Source of the DNA: Rickettsiales bacterium
GTDB lineage: Bacteria; Pseudomonadota; Alphaproteobacteria; TMED109
Assembly (NCBI GenBank): GCA_002689905.1
Contig: NZIN01000007.1
Coordinates: 1-7,633, forward strand
DNA: 7,633 bases
Direction of reading: 5' to 3'
The notes beneath the pieces were generated by a model. It was not told the origin of the DNA, did not search any database, and was given only the letters and a program-made list of their open reading frames with translations. Shown piece by piece: positions 1-6,983 of the stretch; position 1 is the first letter of the stretch; every line of letters starts with the position of its first letter. Both the position numbers and the translations under genes were made by a program.

Positions 1-562
1 ATTTTACTAACTTAACATTATTTACAAACAATATAGTACTAACTGTATTCATTGCCAGTTTAACAGATTTAATCTGATAAGGGCTATCATCAATAAACCA
101 AATATTTTCTTTAAAAAATTTAGATATAAATTTAACTGCAACTCCTTTTGGACCTTTATTAGCAAAAAATGGAAAGTTTAAGTTATAATTAATTAATGCA
201 CTTTTTCTTTTTTCATAAAATTCAAAGGGTATATTTGATAAAATTATAATATTAAAATTTTTTGATAGTATTTTTAAGCTATTTTTAGCTCCTTTGATTA
301 ACTCCATACTAGAAGTGTTTTGCTTAAAGAAATCTGTGATAATATTTTTTATTTGATTACTATTTATTGCTTTACCTTTATCATCTAATATATTTCCGTC
401 TAAAGCATAACTTTTCCAATTAAAGGTTAGTTTATTTTTATAAAGATGTTTTTCAAAAGTGTTCATAAAGTCAAAAATGACTTGATCAGCATCACATATG
501 ATTAGTGGTTTATTTATATCAAATAAAAAGTTACTTATTTCTGGAAAAGTGAGGGGCTTCAA
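1..562 (-). CDS. HAD-family hydrolase, 3' end outside window (partial)
   Basis: The minus strand from 562 is open to the left edge and gives 187 residues with no stop. It carries the haloacid dehalogenase motifs in order: motif I ICDADQV (nucleophile Asp24, acid/base Asp26), motif II ILSN (Ser109), a lysine region NKGPKG (Lys136/Lys139) and motif IV WFIDDSP (Asp158, Asp159). All catalytic positions are present, so a working phosphatase or related hydrolase is likely; the substrate cannot be told. It resembles, from memory, an uncharacterised alphaproteobacterial HAD family with motif I like CDVDE and the PKG segment. The start is TTG at 560-562: a stop lies two codons upstream in frame, and the first in-frame ATG (residue 33) would remove the catalytic aspartates. 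It begins 13 bases after rpmG and is probably co-transcribed with it. Family assignment is fairly sure; function is not. Confidence 0.8.
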   Translation of the reverse strand, partial: MKPLTFPEISNFLFDINKPLIICDADQVIFDFMNTFEKHLYKNKLTFNWKSYALDGNILDDKGKAINSNQIKNIITDFFKQNTSSMELIKGAKNSLKILSKNFNIIILSNIPFEFYEKRKSALINYNLNFPFFANKGPKGVAVKFISKFFKENIWFIDDSPYQIKSVKLAMNTVSTILFVNNVKLVK

Positions 563-575
563 TTTTTATGCTAAA

Positions 576-743
576 TTACTTTATTTTGCCTTCTTTAAAA
601 AGAACGTGTTTTTTTGCAACAGGATCATATTTACGTACCTGCATTTTCTCAGTCATAGTTTTATTATTCTTTTTAGTAACATAAAAAAAGCCAGTGTCAG
701 CAGTACTGTTTAATCTTATCTTTATTGAAGAGGGTTTAGCCAT
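576..743 (-). CDS. rpmG: 50S ribosomal protein L33
   Basis: This 55-residue protein is a structural component of the large ribosomal subunit. It begins [11 protein letters not shown] and has the diagnostic [14 protein letters not shown] core and a [18 protein letters not shown] ending, matching alphaproteobacterial L33 over its whole length. There are no CxxC pairs, so it is the zinc-independent form. The frame could be extended 8 residues upstream to 767, but family members start at MAKP, so I chose the ATG at 741-743. It lies 38 bases after topA and 13 bases before the HAD gene on the same strand. A possible promoter of its own is in the gap upstream. No clear Shine-Dalgarno sequence precedes it. 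Confidence 0.97.
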   Translation of the reverse strand: MAKPSSIKIRLNSTADTGFFYVTKKNNKTMTEKMQVRKYDPVAKKHVLFKEGKIK

Positions 744-781
744 ATTTATTAATACAATAATAAGCAACTTATTGTCAAGAA
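744..781 (-). promoter_or_regulatory. Candidate rpmG promoter with small inverted repeat
   Basis: In the 38 bases between topA and rpmG, the minus strand has a perfect TTGACA -35 box (778 to 773). After an 18-base spacer comes TATTAA (754 to 749), a 4/6 match to the -10 consensus. Initiation there would give an almost leaderless rpmG transcript. A perfect 6-bp inverted repeat, AATAAG-TTG-CTTATT on the minus strand, occupies 759-773 inside the spacer. It is not followed by a T run, so it does not look like a terminator for topA. In DNA this AT-rich the match could be chance; this is an inference from sequence only. Confidence 0.35.
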
Positions 782-3280
782 TTACCTCTTTTTCTTCTTG
801 TTTATTATTTCTATTGCTTCAGCCAAAGATAAATCCTCTGTAAAAGATTTAGGAAGGCCAAAGTTAACTCCTTTATATTTTAAATATAAACCGTATCTTC
901 CTTTAAAAAGGGTGATGTTATCCTTATCGTCAGGATGTTGTCCTAATTCTTTTAAAGCTTTAATAGATCTTCCAGCATTTTTTTTAGGTTTAGATAGAAT
1001 ATCAACAGCTCTATTAATTCCTATAGTTAGAGGACTCTCATCTTTAGGTATTGAATAAAAAGCTCCGTTATATTTTAAATAAGGTCCGTATCTGCCATTA
1101 TTAGCTATTATAACATCACCACTATCAGGGTGCTTACCAATTTCTCTAGGCAGGGCTAAAAGTTTTTTTGCAGTCTCTAAATTAACTTCATTTATATTCA
1201 TATTTTTAGGTATCGAAGCTCTTCTTATATTTTTTTTATCTTTTTGATCAGGACCTAGTTGTACATAAGGTCCATAAGGACCTTTTTTAAGAAAAACTTC
1301 TAAATTATTATCTATGCCTAATACTTTATCTTCTAATAAGGTTTCTTCTTTATTTTCTCCAGGAAAAACTTCACTTCTAATAAAATTACAGTCAGGATGA
1401 CTTGCACAGGCTACAAATGGACCTGACCCATTTTTTCTCATTTTTATCGATAAATTAGACTTTTTACATTTGGGGCAAAGGTTAGGTTCACTATCATTGG
1501 CATTATTATTTTTTGGAAATAAATATTCCCCCATAGCTTTATTAATATAATCATAAACATTAGTATTTGATAATTTAAGAGTAGTTTCTACACTAATATT
1601 AAAGTCACTCCAAAATTCACTTAAAACTGACTTCCACTCTTTTTCTCCTTTTGATACTAAGTCTAACTCATCTTCTTTTTTTGCTGTAAAATTGTAATCT
1701 AAATACTTTTCAAAATAATTTTCTAGAAAGCATGTAACAATTCTTCCACTAGGTTGAGGGAAAAATCTTTTTGACTCTAATGCTACGTAACCTCTTAATT
1801 GATTTTTTTTCATAATATTAGCATAAGTTGAAGGTCTACCAATCCCATATTCTTCGAGTTTTTTGATTAAGGAAGCTTCTGTATATCTAGGTGGTGGATC
1901 AGTGAAATGTTGTTTAATTTCATTTTCAACTTTTATAATTAAAGTATTTTTTGTTAATTTTTCAAAATTTTGATTTTTATTTTTATTTCCCAGTTCATTA
2001 TCTTTATAAATTCTCTTAAATCCATCAAACTCGACTTCAGAAGTAGAGGCACTTAATATTATCTGATTAGATTTATCAGCAATCTTAATTGAGATAACTT
2101 TAGTAATAGATTGGTTGGCCTGTGTAGCTAGAGTTCTTCTCCAAATTAACTCATATAATCTTTTTAAATCTTGTTCTAAAGTAGAAGGAAGATCTGTTGG
2201 TTTTATCAACGGATCACTTGGTCTAATGGCTTCATGTGCTTCTTGAGAATTTCTAACTTTATTTTTAAAAGTTCTGATGCTATCATACACATATTTATTA
2301 CCAAATTCTGTGCTAATTACCTTTTTTGCCTCTTCTATAAATACATTAGAAAGATTTGTAGAATCGGTTCTCATATACGTGATTAACCCTTTATTTTCTC
2401 CATTAATACTTATTCCTTCGTACAACTTTTGAGCTAACGTCATAGTTCTACTAGGACTAAACCCAAGCTTATTACTCGCGTCTAGTTGAAGGGTGGATGT
2501 AATGTAAGGTGGAAAAGGATTAATTTTTCTAAGATTACTTTCTATTGAAACTATATTTAAATCAGCACTGGATATCTTATCAGCAATAATATGAGCCTGA
2601 TCTTTATTTTCTATACTTAGTTTAGTAATTTTTTTTCCTTCTATTTCATAAACTTTAGCTTCAATTTCTTTTTTATTATCGAGGAGTAATAAACTTTGAA
2701 TTGACCAATATTCTCTAGGTTGAAATTTTTGTATTTCTTTTTCTCTCTCAGTAATTAGTTTTAAAGCAACTGATTGTACTCTTCCTGCAGATTTACATCC
2801 CGGTAAACGTCGAATTAATAGTGGTGATAAAGAAAACCCCATTAAATAATCTAGTGACCTTCTGGCTTGATATGCATTTACTAAATTCATATCAATTGAT
2901 CTTGGAGCATCTAAAGACTTTAATATGGCTTTTTCAGTAATTTCATTAAATGTAATTCTTAGAATATCTATTCCTTTTAAAAGATCATCCTCTTCTAGTA
3001 TTGTTTTTATATGCCAAGCAATAGCTTCTCCTTCTCTATCTTGATCCGTAGCTAGGTATAATTTCTTTTTATTTTTTATACTCTTTCTTATGGTATTTAA
3101 ATGCTTAGATTCTAAAGTATTTTTTTGATAATTTATTTTAAATCCTTGATCAACATCTATACCTTTTTTTTCTTCAATATCTCTTACATGACCATATGAA
3201 GCTATAACTTCATAACTTTTGCCAAGGAATTTATTTATTGTTTTGGCTTTTGCTGGAGATTCTACTACTACTAAATACAT
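782..3280 (-). CDS. topA: DNA topoisomerase I (type IA)
   Basis: This 832-residue enzyme relaxes negatively supercoiled DNA by cutting one strand through a 5'-phosphotyrosine. The N-terminal TOPRIM domain has [11 protein letters not shown] (Glu7) and [14 protein letters not shown], whose Asp79, Asp81 and Glu83 form the DxDxE magnesium site. The catalytic tyrosine is Tyr302 in [13 protein letters not shown], with Arg304 beside it. [13 protein letters not shown] (around 165-177) and [12 protein letters not shown] (around 476-487) are further core motifs. A single four-cysteine zinc ribbon follows (Cys602, Cys605, Cys625, Cys631), then three C-terminal topoisomerase repeats marked by [15 protein letters not shown] and GRYGLYLKY (about 667, 729 and 794). 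The tail is basic (NKKKKR). Length is near that expected for alphaproteobacterial TopA, and nothing essential is missing. The ATG starts the conserved TOPRIM strand, so the start is secure. It lies 55 bases after plsY and is read in the same direction. Confidence 0.98.
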   Translation of the reverse strand: MYLVVVESPAKAKTINKFLGKSYEVIASYGHVRDIEEKKGIDVDQGFKINYQKNTLESKHLNTIRKSIKNKKKLYLATDQDREGEAIAWHIKTILEEDDLLKGIDILRITFNEITEKAILKSLDAPRSIDMNLVNAYQARRSLDYLMGFSLSPLLIRRLPGCKSAGRVQSVALKLITEREKEIQKFQPREYWSIQSLLLLDNKKEIEAKVYEIEGKKITKLSIENKDQAHIIADKISSADLNIVSIESNLRKINPFPPYITSTLQLDASNKLGFSPSRTMTLAQKLYEGISINGENKGLITYMRTDSTNLSNVFIEEAKKVISTEFGNKYVYDSIRTFKNKVRNSQEAHEAIRPSDPLIKPTDLPSTLEQDLKRLYELIWRRTLATQANQSITKVISIKIADKSNQIILSASTSEVEFDGFKRIYKDNELGNKNKNQNFEKLTKNTLIIKVENEIKQHFTDPPPRYTEASLIKKLEEYGIGRPSTYANIMKKNQLRGYVALESKRFFPQPSGRIVTCFLENYFEKYLDYNFTAKKEDELDLVSKGEKEWKSVLSEFWSDFNISVETTLKLSNTNVYDYINKAMGEYLFPKNNNANDSEPNLCPKCKKSNLSIKMRKNGSGPFVACASHPDCNFIRSEVFPGENKEETLLEDKVLGIDNNLEVFLKKGPYGPYVQLGPDQKDKKNIRRASIPKNMNINEVNLETAKKLLALPREIGKHPDSGDVIIANNGRYGPYLKYNGAFYSIPKDESPLTIGINRAVDILSKPKKNAGRSIKALKELGQHPDDKDNITLFKGRYGLYLKYKGVNFGLPKSFTEDLSLAEAIEIINKKKKR

Positions 3281-3335
3281 ATTTATTGTAAATTAAAAAA
3301 AAGTATCATTAGACGCTTCTAAGTCAAGCCAATAA
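3281..3335 (-). other. plsY-topA intergenic spacer with weak signals
   Basis: This is the longest gap in the leftward gene train. On the minus strand it holds CTTGACT (a 5/6 -35 box at 3327 to 3322). The best -10-like hexamer, GATACT (3307 to 3302), is only 14 bases away, too close for a standard sigma-70 promoter. A 5-bp AT-rich stem (TTAGA at 3322-3318, loop AGCG, TCTAA at 3313-3309) is followed 6 bases later by eight T residues (3302 to 3295). The stem is too weak for a convincing terminator. It may hold a topA promoter, a weak terminator or neither; in related genomes dprA often lies here. Confidence 0.2.
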
Positions 3336-3959
3336 TTATAGTTTTATAATAGATATTATATTCTTACGATGTTTAAGCAAGATTAAACTACTTATGAATA
3401 AAGCAAAATGAAACTCAATTGGTTCTCCTGGAATCCATAATAATTTTGATAAATTAAACTGTACATACAGAATAAAATTAAAAGCTAAAAGTTGAGATAT
3501 AATAGCAATAATAGCTCCAAGAGCTGAATATTTTAAAACTTTTACAGTTAAGGCCCAAATAAATATAAATAAGCAACATAATGGCCAAGATATAACTAAA
3601 ATAAATCCAATATAGCTTGCAACTCCTTTTCCACCTCTAAACCTTAACCAAAAAGGAAACATATGACCAATAATGGTAATTATTCCACAAACTGCTCCAA
3701 GTTCTGTTCCAAAATATTTTTGTATAAAAAAACAAGGAATAAAAGTTTTGCTAAAATCTAGAAAAAGAGTTAGCGTAGCAAACTTTTTACCTAAAAGTCT
3801 ATTTACATTAGTAGCGCCTATATTGCCGGATCCATATTTTCTAATATCATCATTTTTATTTATCTTATAAAAAATATATCCAAAGGGTATAGAACCTAAA
3901 ATATAACTACAAAAAAAAAATATATAATTTATTTTATTTGATATTAAAATTTCTAGCAT
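3336..3959 (-). CDS. plsY: Acyl-phosphate:glycerol-3-phosphate acyltransferase
   Basis: This 207-residue integral membrane enzyme transfers an acyl group from acyl-phosphate to glycerol-3-phosphate, making lysophosphatidic acid, the first committed step of phospholipid synthesis. Hydrophobic segments near 11-31, 60-79, 84-104, 114-138, 146-168 and 183-195 fit a multi-pass inner-membrane protein. Motif 1 is SGNIGATNVNR (44-54). Motif 2 is GHMFPFWLRFRGGKGVA (98-114), with the glycine/lysine phosphate-binding loop. Motif 3 is KHRKNI (196-201), with the required His and Asn. The protein stops six residues later (IISIIKL overall), so the usual Gly-x-Glu after motif 3 is absent. The ATG at 3957-3959 lies inside the end of pyrC (26-base overlap). 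No other ATG comes before the first membrane segment, so the overlap is probably real and suggests co-translation with pyrC. Confidence 0.96.
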   Translation of the reverse strand: MLEILISNKINYIFFFCSYILGSIPFGYIFYKINKNDDIRKYGSGNIGATNVNRLLGKKFATLTLFLDFSKTFIPCFFIQKYFGTELGAVCGIITIIGHMFPFWLRFRGGKGVASYIGFILVISWPLCCLFIFIWALTVKVLKYSALGAIIAIISQLLAFNFILYVQFNLSKLLWIPGEPIEFHFALFISSLILLKHRKNIISIIKL

Positions 3960-5238
3960 TATGAATTATTTTTCCGTCTACCATTGTCAACATAACTTTA
4001 CCTAGACCATTATTATTTTCATATGGAAAATTATTTGATTTACTTTTTACTAGTGATGAAGAAAGTTTAATTCTTTTTTTATGATCAATAACAACTAAAT
4101 CTGCTGGACTTAGTTTTTTTAAATTACCTGTTTTAAGATTAAGAATATTTGAAGGATTATAGCTTAAAAGCTCAACAAGTCTATTTAAAGAAAGCTTATT
4201 AGTCGTTATTAACTGCATAGTAAGTGGGAGCAAACTTTCAAAGCCTATTATACCAGAAGATGCTTGTTCAAATGGCAATCTTTTACTATCTGTATCGTGT
4301 GGAGAATGATCTGATGATATACAATCAATTGTATTTTCTAAAATACCCTTTATAACTGATTCCACATTTTTTTTATTTCTTAGGGGCGGAGAAACTTTAG
4401 CATATGTTCTCCACTTTCTAATATCATCCTCGGTTAAATTAAAATAATGAGGTGAAGTAGAACAGGATACTTTTACGCCCCTTATTTTCGCCTCTTCTAT
4501 GCTTTTTAAAGCTAAAGCTGTAGTAATATTAAAGAAGTGAATTCTCCCATTAGTCATTTCTGTTAATCTTAAATCTCTATCAACTTGAATAACCTCTGCC
4601 TCCTCTGGTATACCACTTATTCCAAGTTTCGTAGATAATAAGCTTGAATTCATACTTCCACCTTTAGCCAGACTCTTTTCCTCAGGATGTTGCATAAGTA
4701 GAGTATCAAAAGCACTTGCATATTTTAAAGCTCTAAGCATTACAGTAGCATCATCAACCGCTTTAATTGCATCAGTAAAACCAACAGCTCCTGCCTCCTT
4801 CAAAAGACCAAATTCTGTTAAATCTTTTCCTAGTAATTTTTTTGTTATAGATGCTGTGGAAAAAATTTTTACATCACTTTCTTTTCTAGCTTTTCGTTGT
4901 ATAAGTTCAACCATTGAAATATTATCAGTAATAGGATCAGTATTTGGCATACATACCAAGCTGGTGATACCTGCAGCTGCAGCAGATTGACTAGCGTAGG
5001 ATAAGTTTTCTTTATGTTCAGCACCAGGAACCCTTAAGTGACACTTTATATCTACAAATCCTGGACATAAGATTAAGCCTACACAATCAATAATATTATA
5101 ATTTTCTTTATCAAGTTGTATATTTTTTTTTATAATTAAATCAGATATTACTTTATTATCTATTATTATGGTTCCTATAGCATTAATCTTTTGTGAAGGG
5201 TCTATAATAAGAGCATTTTTTAAAGCTAATTTTTTCAT
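3934..5238 (-). CDS. pyrC: Dihydroorotase-like protein, probably non-catalytic (PyrX/PyrC' type)
   Basis: This 434-residue amidohydrolase-fold protein is homologous throughout to type I dihydroorotase, the third enzyme of pyrimidine synthesis. Recognisable blocks are CPGFVDIKCHLRVPG (58-72), VCMPNTDPITDN (95-106), GFTDAIKAVDD (153-163), LLMQHPEE (180-187), RIHFFNITT (232-240), KVSPPLRNK (281-289) and ISSDHSPHDT (307-316). Against the catalytic type I family, the first His of DxHxH is Lys65 and the ligand in HVST is Asn237. Asp63, His67, Arg69, Asn99, Asp156, His184, Asp310 and His314 remain. With two metal ligands lost, catalysis is doubtful, and an active dihydroorotase should be encoded elsewhere. 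In pseudomonads an inactive homologue encoded next to pyrB is needed to assemble aspartate carbamoyltransferase; the position 5 bases after pyrB supports that role here. The family call is firm; inactivity is inferred. Confidence 0.93.
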   Translation of the reverse strand: MKKLALKNALIIDPSQKINAIGTIIIDNKVISDLIIKKNIQLDKENYNIIDCVGLILCPGFVDIKCHLRVPGAEHKENLSYASQSAAAAGITSLVCMPNTDPITDNISMVELIQRKARKESDVKIFSTASITKKLLGKDLTEFGLLKEAGAVGFTDAIKAVDDATVMLRALKYASAFDTLLMQHPEEKSLAKGGSMNSSLLSTKLGISGIPEEAEVIQVDRDLRLTEMTNGRIHFFNITTALALKSIEEAKIRGVKVSCSTSPHYFNLTEDDIRKWRTYAKVSPPLRNKKNVESVIKGILENTIDCISSDHSPHDTDSKRLPFEQASSGIIGFESLLPLTMQLITTNKLSLNRLVELLSYNPSNILNLKTGNLKKLSPADLVVIDHKKRIKLSSSLVKSKSNNFPYENNNGLGKVMLTMVDGKIIHNARNFNIK

Positions 5239-5243
5239 AAATT

Positions 5244-6149
5244 TTATTTAATTAATTCCTCTATTACTGCCATTCTAATTGCTACACCCAATCTAACTTG
5301 CTCCAAAATTAAAGACCTACCTATATCATCAGCTACGTCACTATCAATTTCAATACCTCTATTAATAGGCCCTGGGTGCATAACTAAAGCATTTTTTTTA
5401 GCATTATTTAATTTTTTTCTGTCAAGACCCCAAAATTTAAAAAACTCTTTTTCTGATGGAACAAAAGTACCTGACATTCTTTCTTTTTGTATTCTCAAGA
5501 CCATAATAATATCTACGTTTTTAAGACCTTTCTCTAAGCATTTAAAAACTTTTACACCAAGCTTTTCAATATCAGGTGGTAATAATGTAGGAGGAGAAAT
5601 AATTCTTATCTTTGCACCAAGTTTTTGAAGTAAATATATATTAGATCTTGCTACTCTACTATGAAGCACATCTCCAAGAATGGCGACTTCTAAACCAGAT
5701 ATTGTCTTTTTATGTCTTTTTATTGTTAAGGCATCTAATAAAGCTTGAGTAGGATGCTCATTACTTCCATCTCCTGCATTTATTACGGAACAGTTTACTT
5801 TTTCAGATAGTAAATAAGGTACTCCACTCATATTATGTCTTACTATTAATATATCAGGATTCATAGCATTGAGTGTCATAGCAGTATCAATAAGAGTTTC
5901 TCCTTTTTTAATTGAAGAGGTTGAAATAGACATATTGATAACGCTAGCTCCTAATTGTTTTCCAGCAAGCTCAAAAGAAGTAAGAGTCCTTGTAGAATCC
6001 TCGAAAAATAAATTAATAATATTTTTATTAGAGAATATTTTATTTTTTACATTGTTCTTTTTTTTAAGAAAAAATTCAGCTTTAGAGAGGATTTTATTTA
6101 TATCCTTGATGCTTAAATTTTTAATAGATAATATGTGCTTTTTTTTCAT
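5244..6149 (-). CDS. pyrB: Aspartate carbamoyltransferase, catalytic chain
   Basis: This 301-residue cytoplasmic enzyme joins carbamoyl phosphate and aspartate to give carbamoyl aspartate, the first committed pyrimidine step. The carbamoyl-phosphate site is FFEDSTRT (48-55, with Ser52, Thr53, Arg54, Thr55), joined by the 80s loop KKGETLIDT (Lys82), VRHNMSG (Arg104), [13 protein letters not shown] (His132, Gln135) and HPGPINRG (258-265). Aspartate-site residues are Arg165 in [12 protein letters not shown] and LRIQKER (Arg219, Gln221). All expected active-site residues are present. The usual STRTR arginine is Leu56 here, a position that also varies in related proteins. The length matches a plain catalytic chain without an N-terminal extension, and no pyrI regulatory-chain gene is nearby. 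Its ATG overlaps the ruvX stop (ATGA), and it ends 5 bases before the pyrC-like gene, so translation of the three is likely coupled. Confidence 0.98.
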   Translation of the reverse strand: MKKKHILSIKNLSIKDINKILSKAEFFLKKKNNVKNKIFSNKNIINLFFEDSTRTLTSFELAGKQLGASVINMSISTSSIKKGETLIDTAMTLNAMNPDILIVRHNMSGVPYLLSEKVNCSVINAGDGSNEHPTQALLDALTIKRHKKTISGLEVAILGDVLHSRVARSNIYLLQKLGAKIRIISPPTLLPPDIEKLGVKVFKCLEKGLKNVDIIMVLRIQKERMSGTFVPSEKEFFKFWGLDRKKLNNAKKNALVMHPGPINRGIEIDSDVADDIGRSLILEQVRLGVAIRMAVIEELIK

Positions 6150-6646
6150 TTAGTACTTTTAATGTTATTTAAAGAATCTAAGGCACACTGTAAAATCCAA
6201 GTCGCCGAAGCAGAGTCTATATTTTTTTCTATTTCTTTTTTTTTAATACCTGCTTTTTTCATTTCTCTAATAATACCAATTGTTGAAAACCTCTCATCCC
6301 AAAGGAGTATAGGTAATTTAAACCTTTTAAGCAAAGCATTAGCAAAAGTAATTACTGATTGAGCCATGGGTCCTTTTTTTCCGTCTTTATTAAGAGGTAG
6401 CCCTACAACCAAAGAAACTATATTATTTTCATTAATTATTTTTTCTATAATTTCTAGGTCTGAATGAAGTTTAGTTCTAAATATGGTTCTATGGGTTAGG
6501 GCAATATTACTTGAAGGTTCTGATATAGCTATTCCTAAAGTTTTTTTTCCTACATCAAATCCAATTATTTTTCTATCTTGACTAAATGCTTTCTTGAAAT
6601 TATTTATATCGTGTGTGATTGTATTAGTATTTAAAGTTTGATACAT
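6146..6646 (-). CDS. ruvX: RuvX/YqgF family putative Holliday junction resolvase / pre-16S rRNA nuclease
   Basis: This is a 166-residue RNase H-fold protein from the start chosen here. YqgF/RuvX proteins are linked to 16S rRNA 5'-end maturation and are also annotated as Holliday-junction resolvases. Visible motifs are [16 protein letters not shown] (first catalytic Asp31), [14 protein letters not shown] (about 80-93), LLWDERFST (Asp117, Glu118) and [11 protein letters not shown] (Asp144), in the usual order. The open frame extends to an ATG at 6688, but that adds 14 almost purely hydrophobic residues (MFLIFFFMLIFLFS) encoded by the A/T tracts of the divergent spacer and unlike the family. I therefore use ATG 6644-6646; an intermediate ATG at 6667 is possible. 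It is first in the leftward train and overlaps pyrB by 4 bases (ATGA). No Shine-Dalgarno sequence is evident. Confidence 0.93.
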   Translation of the reverse strand: MYQTLNTNTITHDINNFKKAFSQDRKIIGFDVGKKTLGIAISEPSSNIALTHRTIFRTKLHSDLEIIEKIINENNIVSLVVGLPLNKDGKKGPMAQSVITFANALLKRFKLPILLWDERFSTIGIIREMKKAGIKKKEIEKNIDSASATWILQCALDSLNNIKSTK

Positions 6647-6690
6647 ACTAAATAAAAAAATTAACATAAAAAAAAAAATAAGAAACAAAA
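6647..6690. promoter_or_regulatory. Divergent ruvX / gatC intergenic region
   Basis: These 44 bases separate two gene trains read in opposite directions. They are almost all A/T, including an 11-base A run (6668-6678). Both promoters should lie here or in the flanking coding ends. Leftward, TATAAA (6699 to 6694, a 5/6 -10 box) lies inside the gatC start without a good -35 box. Rightward, TTGACT (6578-6583) lies in ruvX, but the hexamer after 17 bases (TATTTA) is a poor -10. The divergent layout is seen directly; the exact promoter positions are not resolved. Confidence 0.4.
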
Positions 6691-6981
6691 ATGTTTATAG
6701 ATGATAAAATAACGAGAAAAATAGCTGATCTAGCTAAATTAGATCTTTCAGACCAAGAGATTAAAGAATACTCAAAAGATTTATCAAATATTCTTAAATG
6801 GATGGAAGAACTCAAAGAGGTTGATGTATCAGATATTGAACCTATTACTAGTGTAATAAAAAATAAATTATTTGAAAGGGAAGATAAAATCCAACAAAAT
6901 CATTTAGATAAAGAGAAAATCATATCTAATGCTCCTGATAAAGCAGATAATTATTTTACAGTTCCTAAGGTGATTGAATAA
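6691..6981 (+). CDS. gatC: Asp/Glu-tRNA amidotransferase subunit C
   Basis: This 96-residue subunit holds GatA and GatB together in the GatCAB complex, which converts Glu-tRNA(Gln) and/or Asp-tRNA(Asn) to the amidated form. The N-terminal helical region, with ITRKIADLAKLDLSD (7-21) followed by a long helix around DLSNILKWMEELKEVDVSDIEP (29-50), is typical of GatC. The C-terminal APDKADNYFTVPKVIE matches the family ending that wraps around GatA. Length is normal (about 95 residues). It is the first gene of the rightward train, starting 44 bases from the ruvX start, and ends 2 bases before gatA. Only a weak purine stretch (AAGAAA) precedes the ATG. Confidence 0.97.
   Translation: MFIDDKITRKIADLAKLDLSDQEIKEYSKDLSNILKWMEELKEVDVSDIEPITSVIKNKLFEREDKIQQNHLDKEKIISNAPDKADNYFTVPKVIE
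6968..6973 (+). promoter_or_regulatory. Ribosome binding site of gatA
   Basis: AGGTGA lies 10 bases before the gatA ATG and overlaps the last codons of gatC (Lys-Val-Ile-Glu). It is the most convincing Shine-Dalgarno-like sequence in the window and supports the ATG at 6984. Its place inside gatC, with a 2-base gap between the genes, fits coupled translation of the two subunits. Confidence 0.45.
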
Positions 6982-6983
6982 AT

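Noticed and set aside
498..713. Plus-strand open frame of 71 codons across rpmG and the HAD gene
   Set aside because: It is antisense to clearly conserved genes and has a low-complexity, Phe-rich translation with no recognisable family.
744..767. Eight-residue upstream extension of rpmG
   Set aside because: Family members start at MAKP; the extension reads through the proposed promoter region.
798..1058. Plus-strand open frame antisense to the topA C-terminus, with similar frames at 3673-3870, 5869-6362 and (minus strand) 7124-7405
   Set aside because: All lie opposite well-supported genes and show no domain or motif of their own.
3295..3327. Rho-independent terminator after plsY
   Set aside because: The stem is only 5 bp and nearly all A/T, and the T run is 6 bases away, so it is too weak to call.
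3911..3920. Ten-base homopolymer in plsY as a phase-variation switch
   Set aside because: It codes the Phe-rich first membrane segment, and runs of similar length are common throughout this AT-rich window.
4971..4985. GC-rich palindromic CTGCAGCTGCAG stretch
   Set aside because: It encodes a run of alanines in the conserved AAAAG segment of the pyrC-like protein, so codon content explains it.
6647..6688. Upstream extension of ruvX giving a hydrophobic, signal-like N-terminus
   Set aside because: The extra 14 residues are produced by the A/T runs of the divergent spacer, and RuvX is a cytoplasmic protein without such a segment. The ATG at 6646 gives a normal length.
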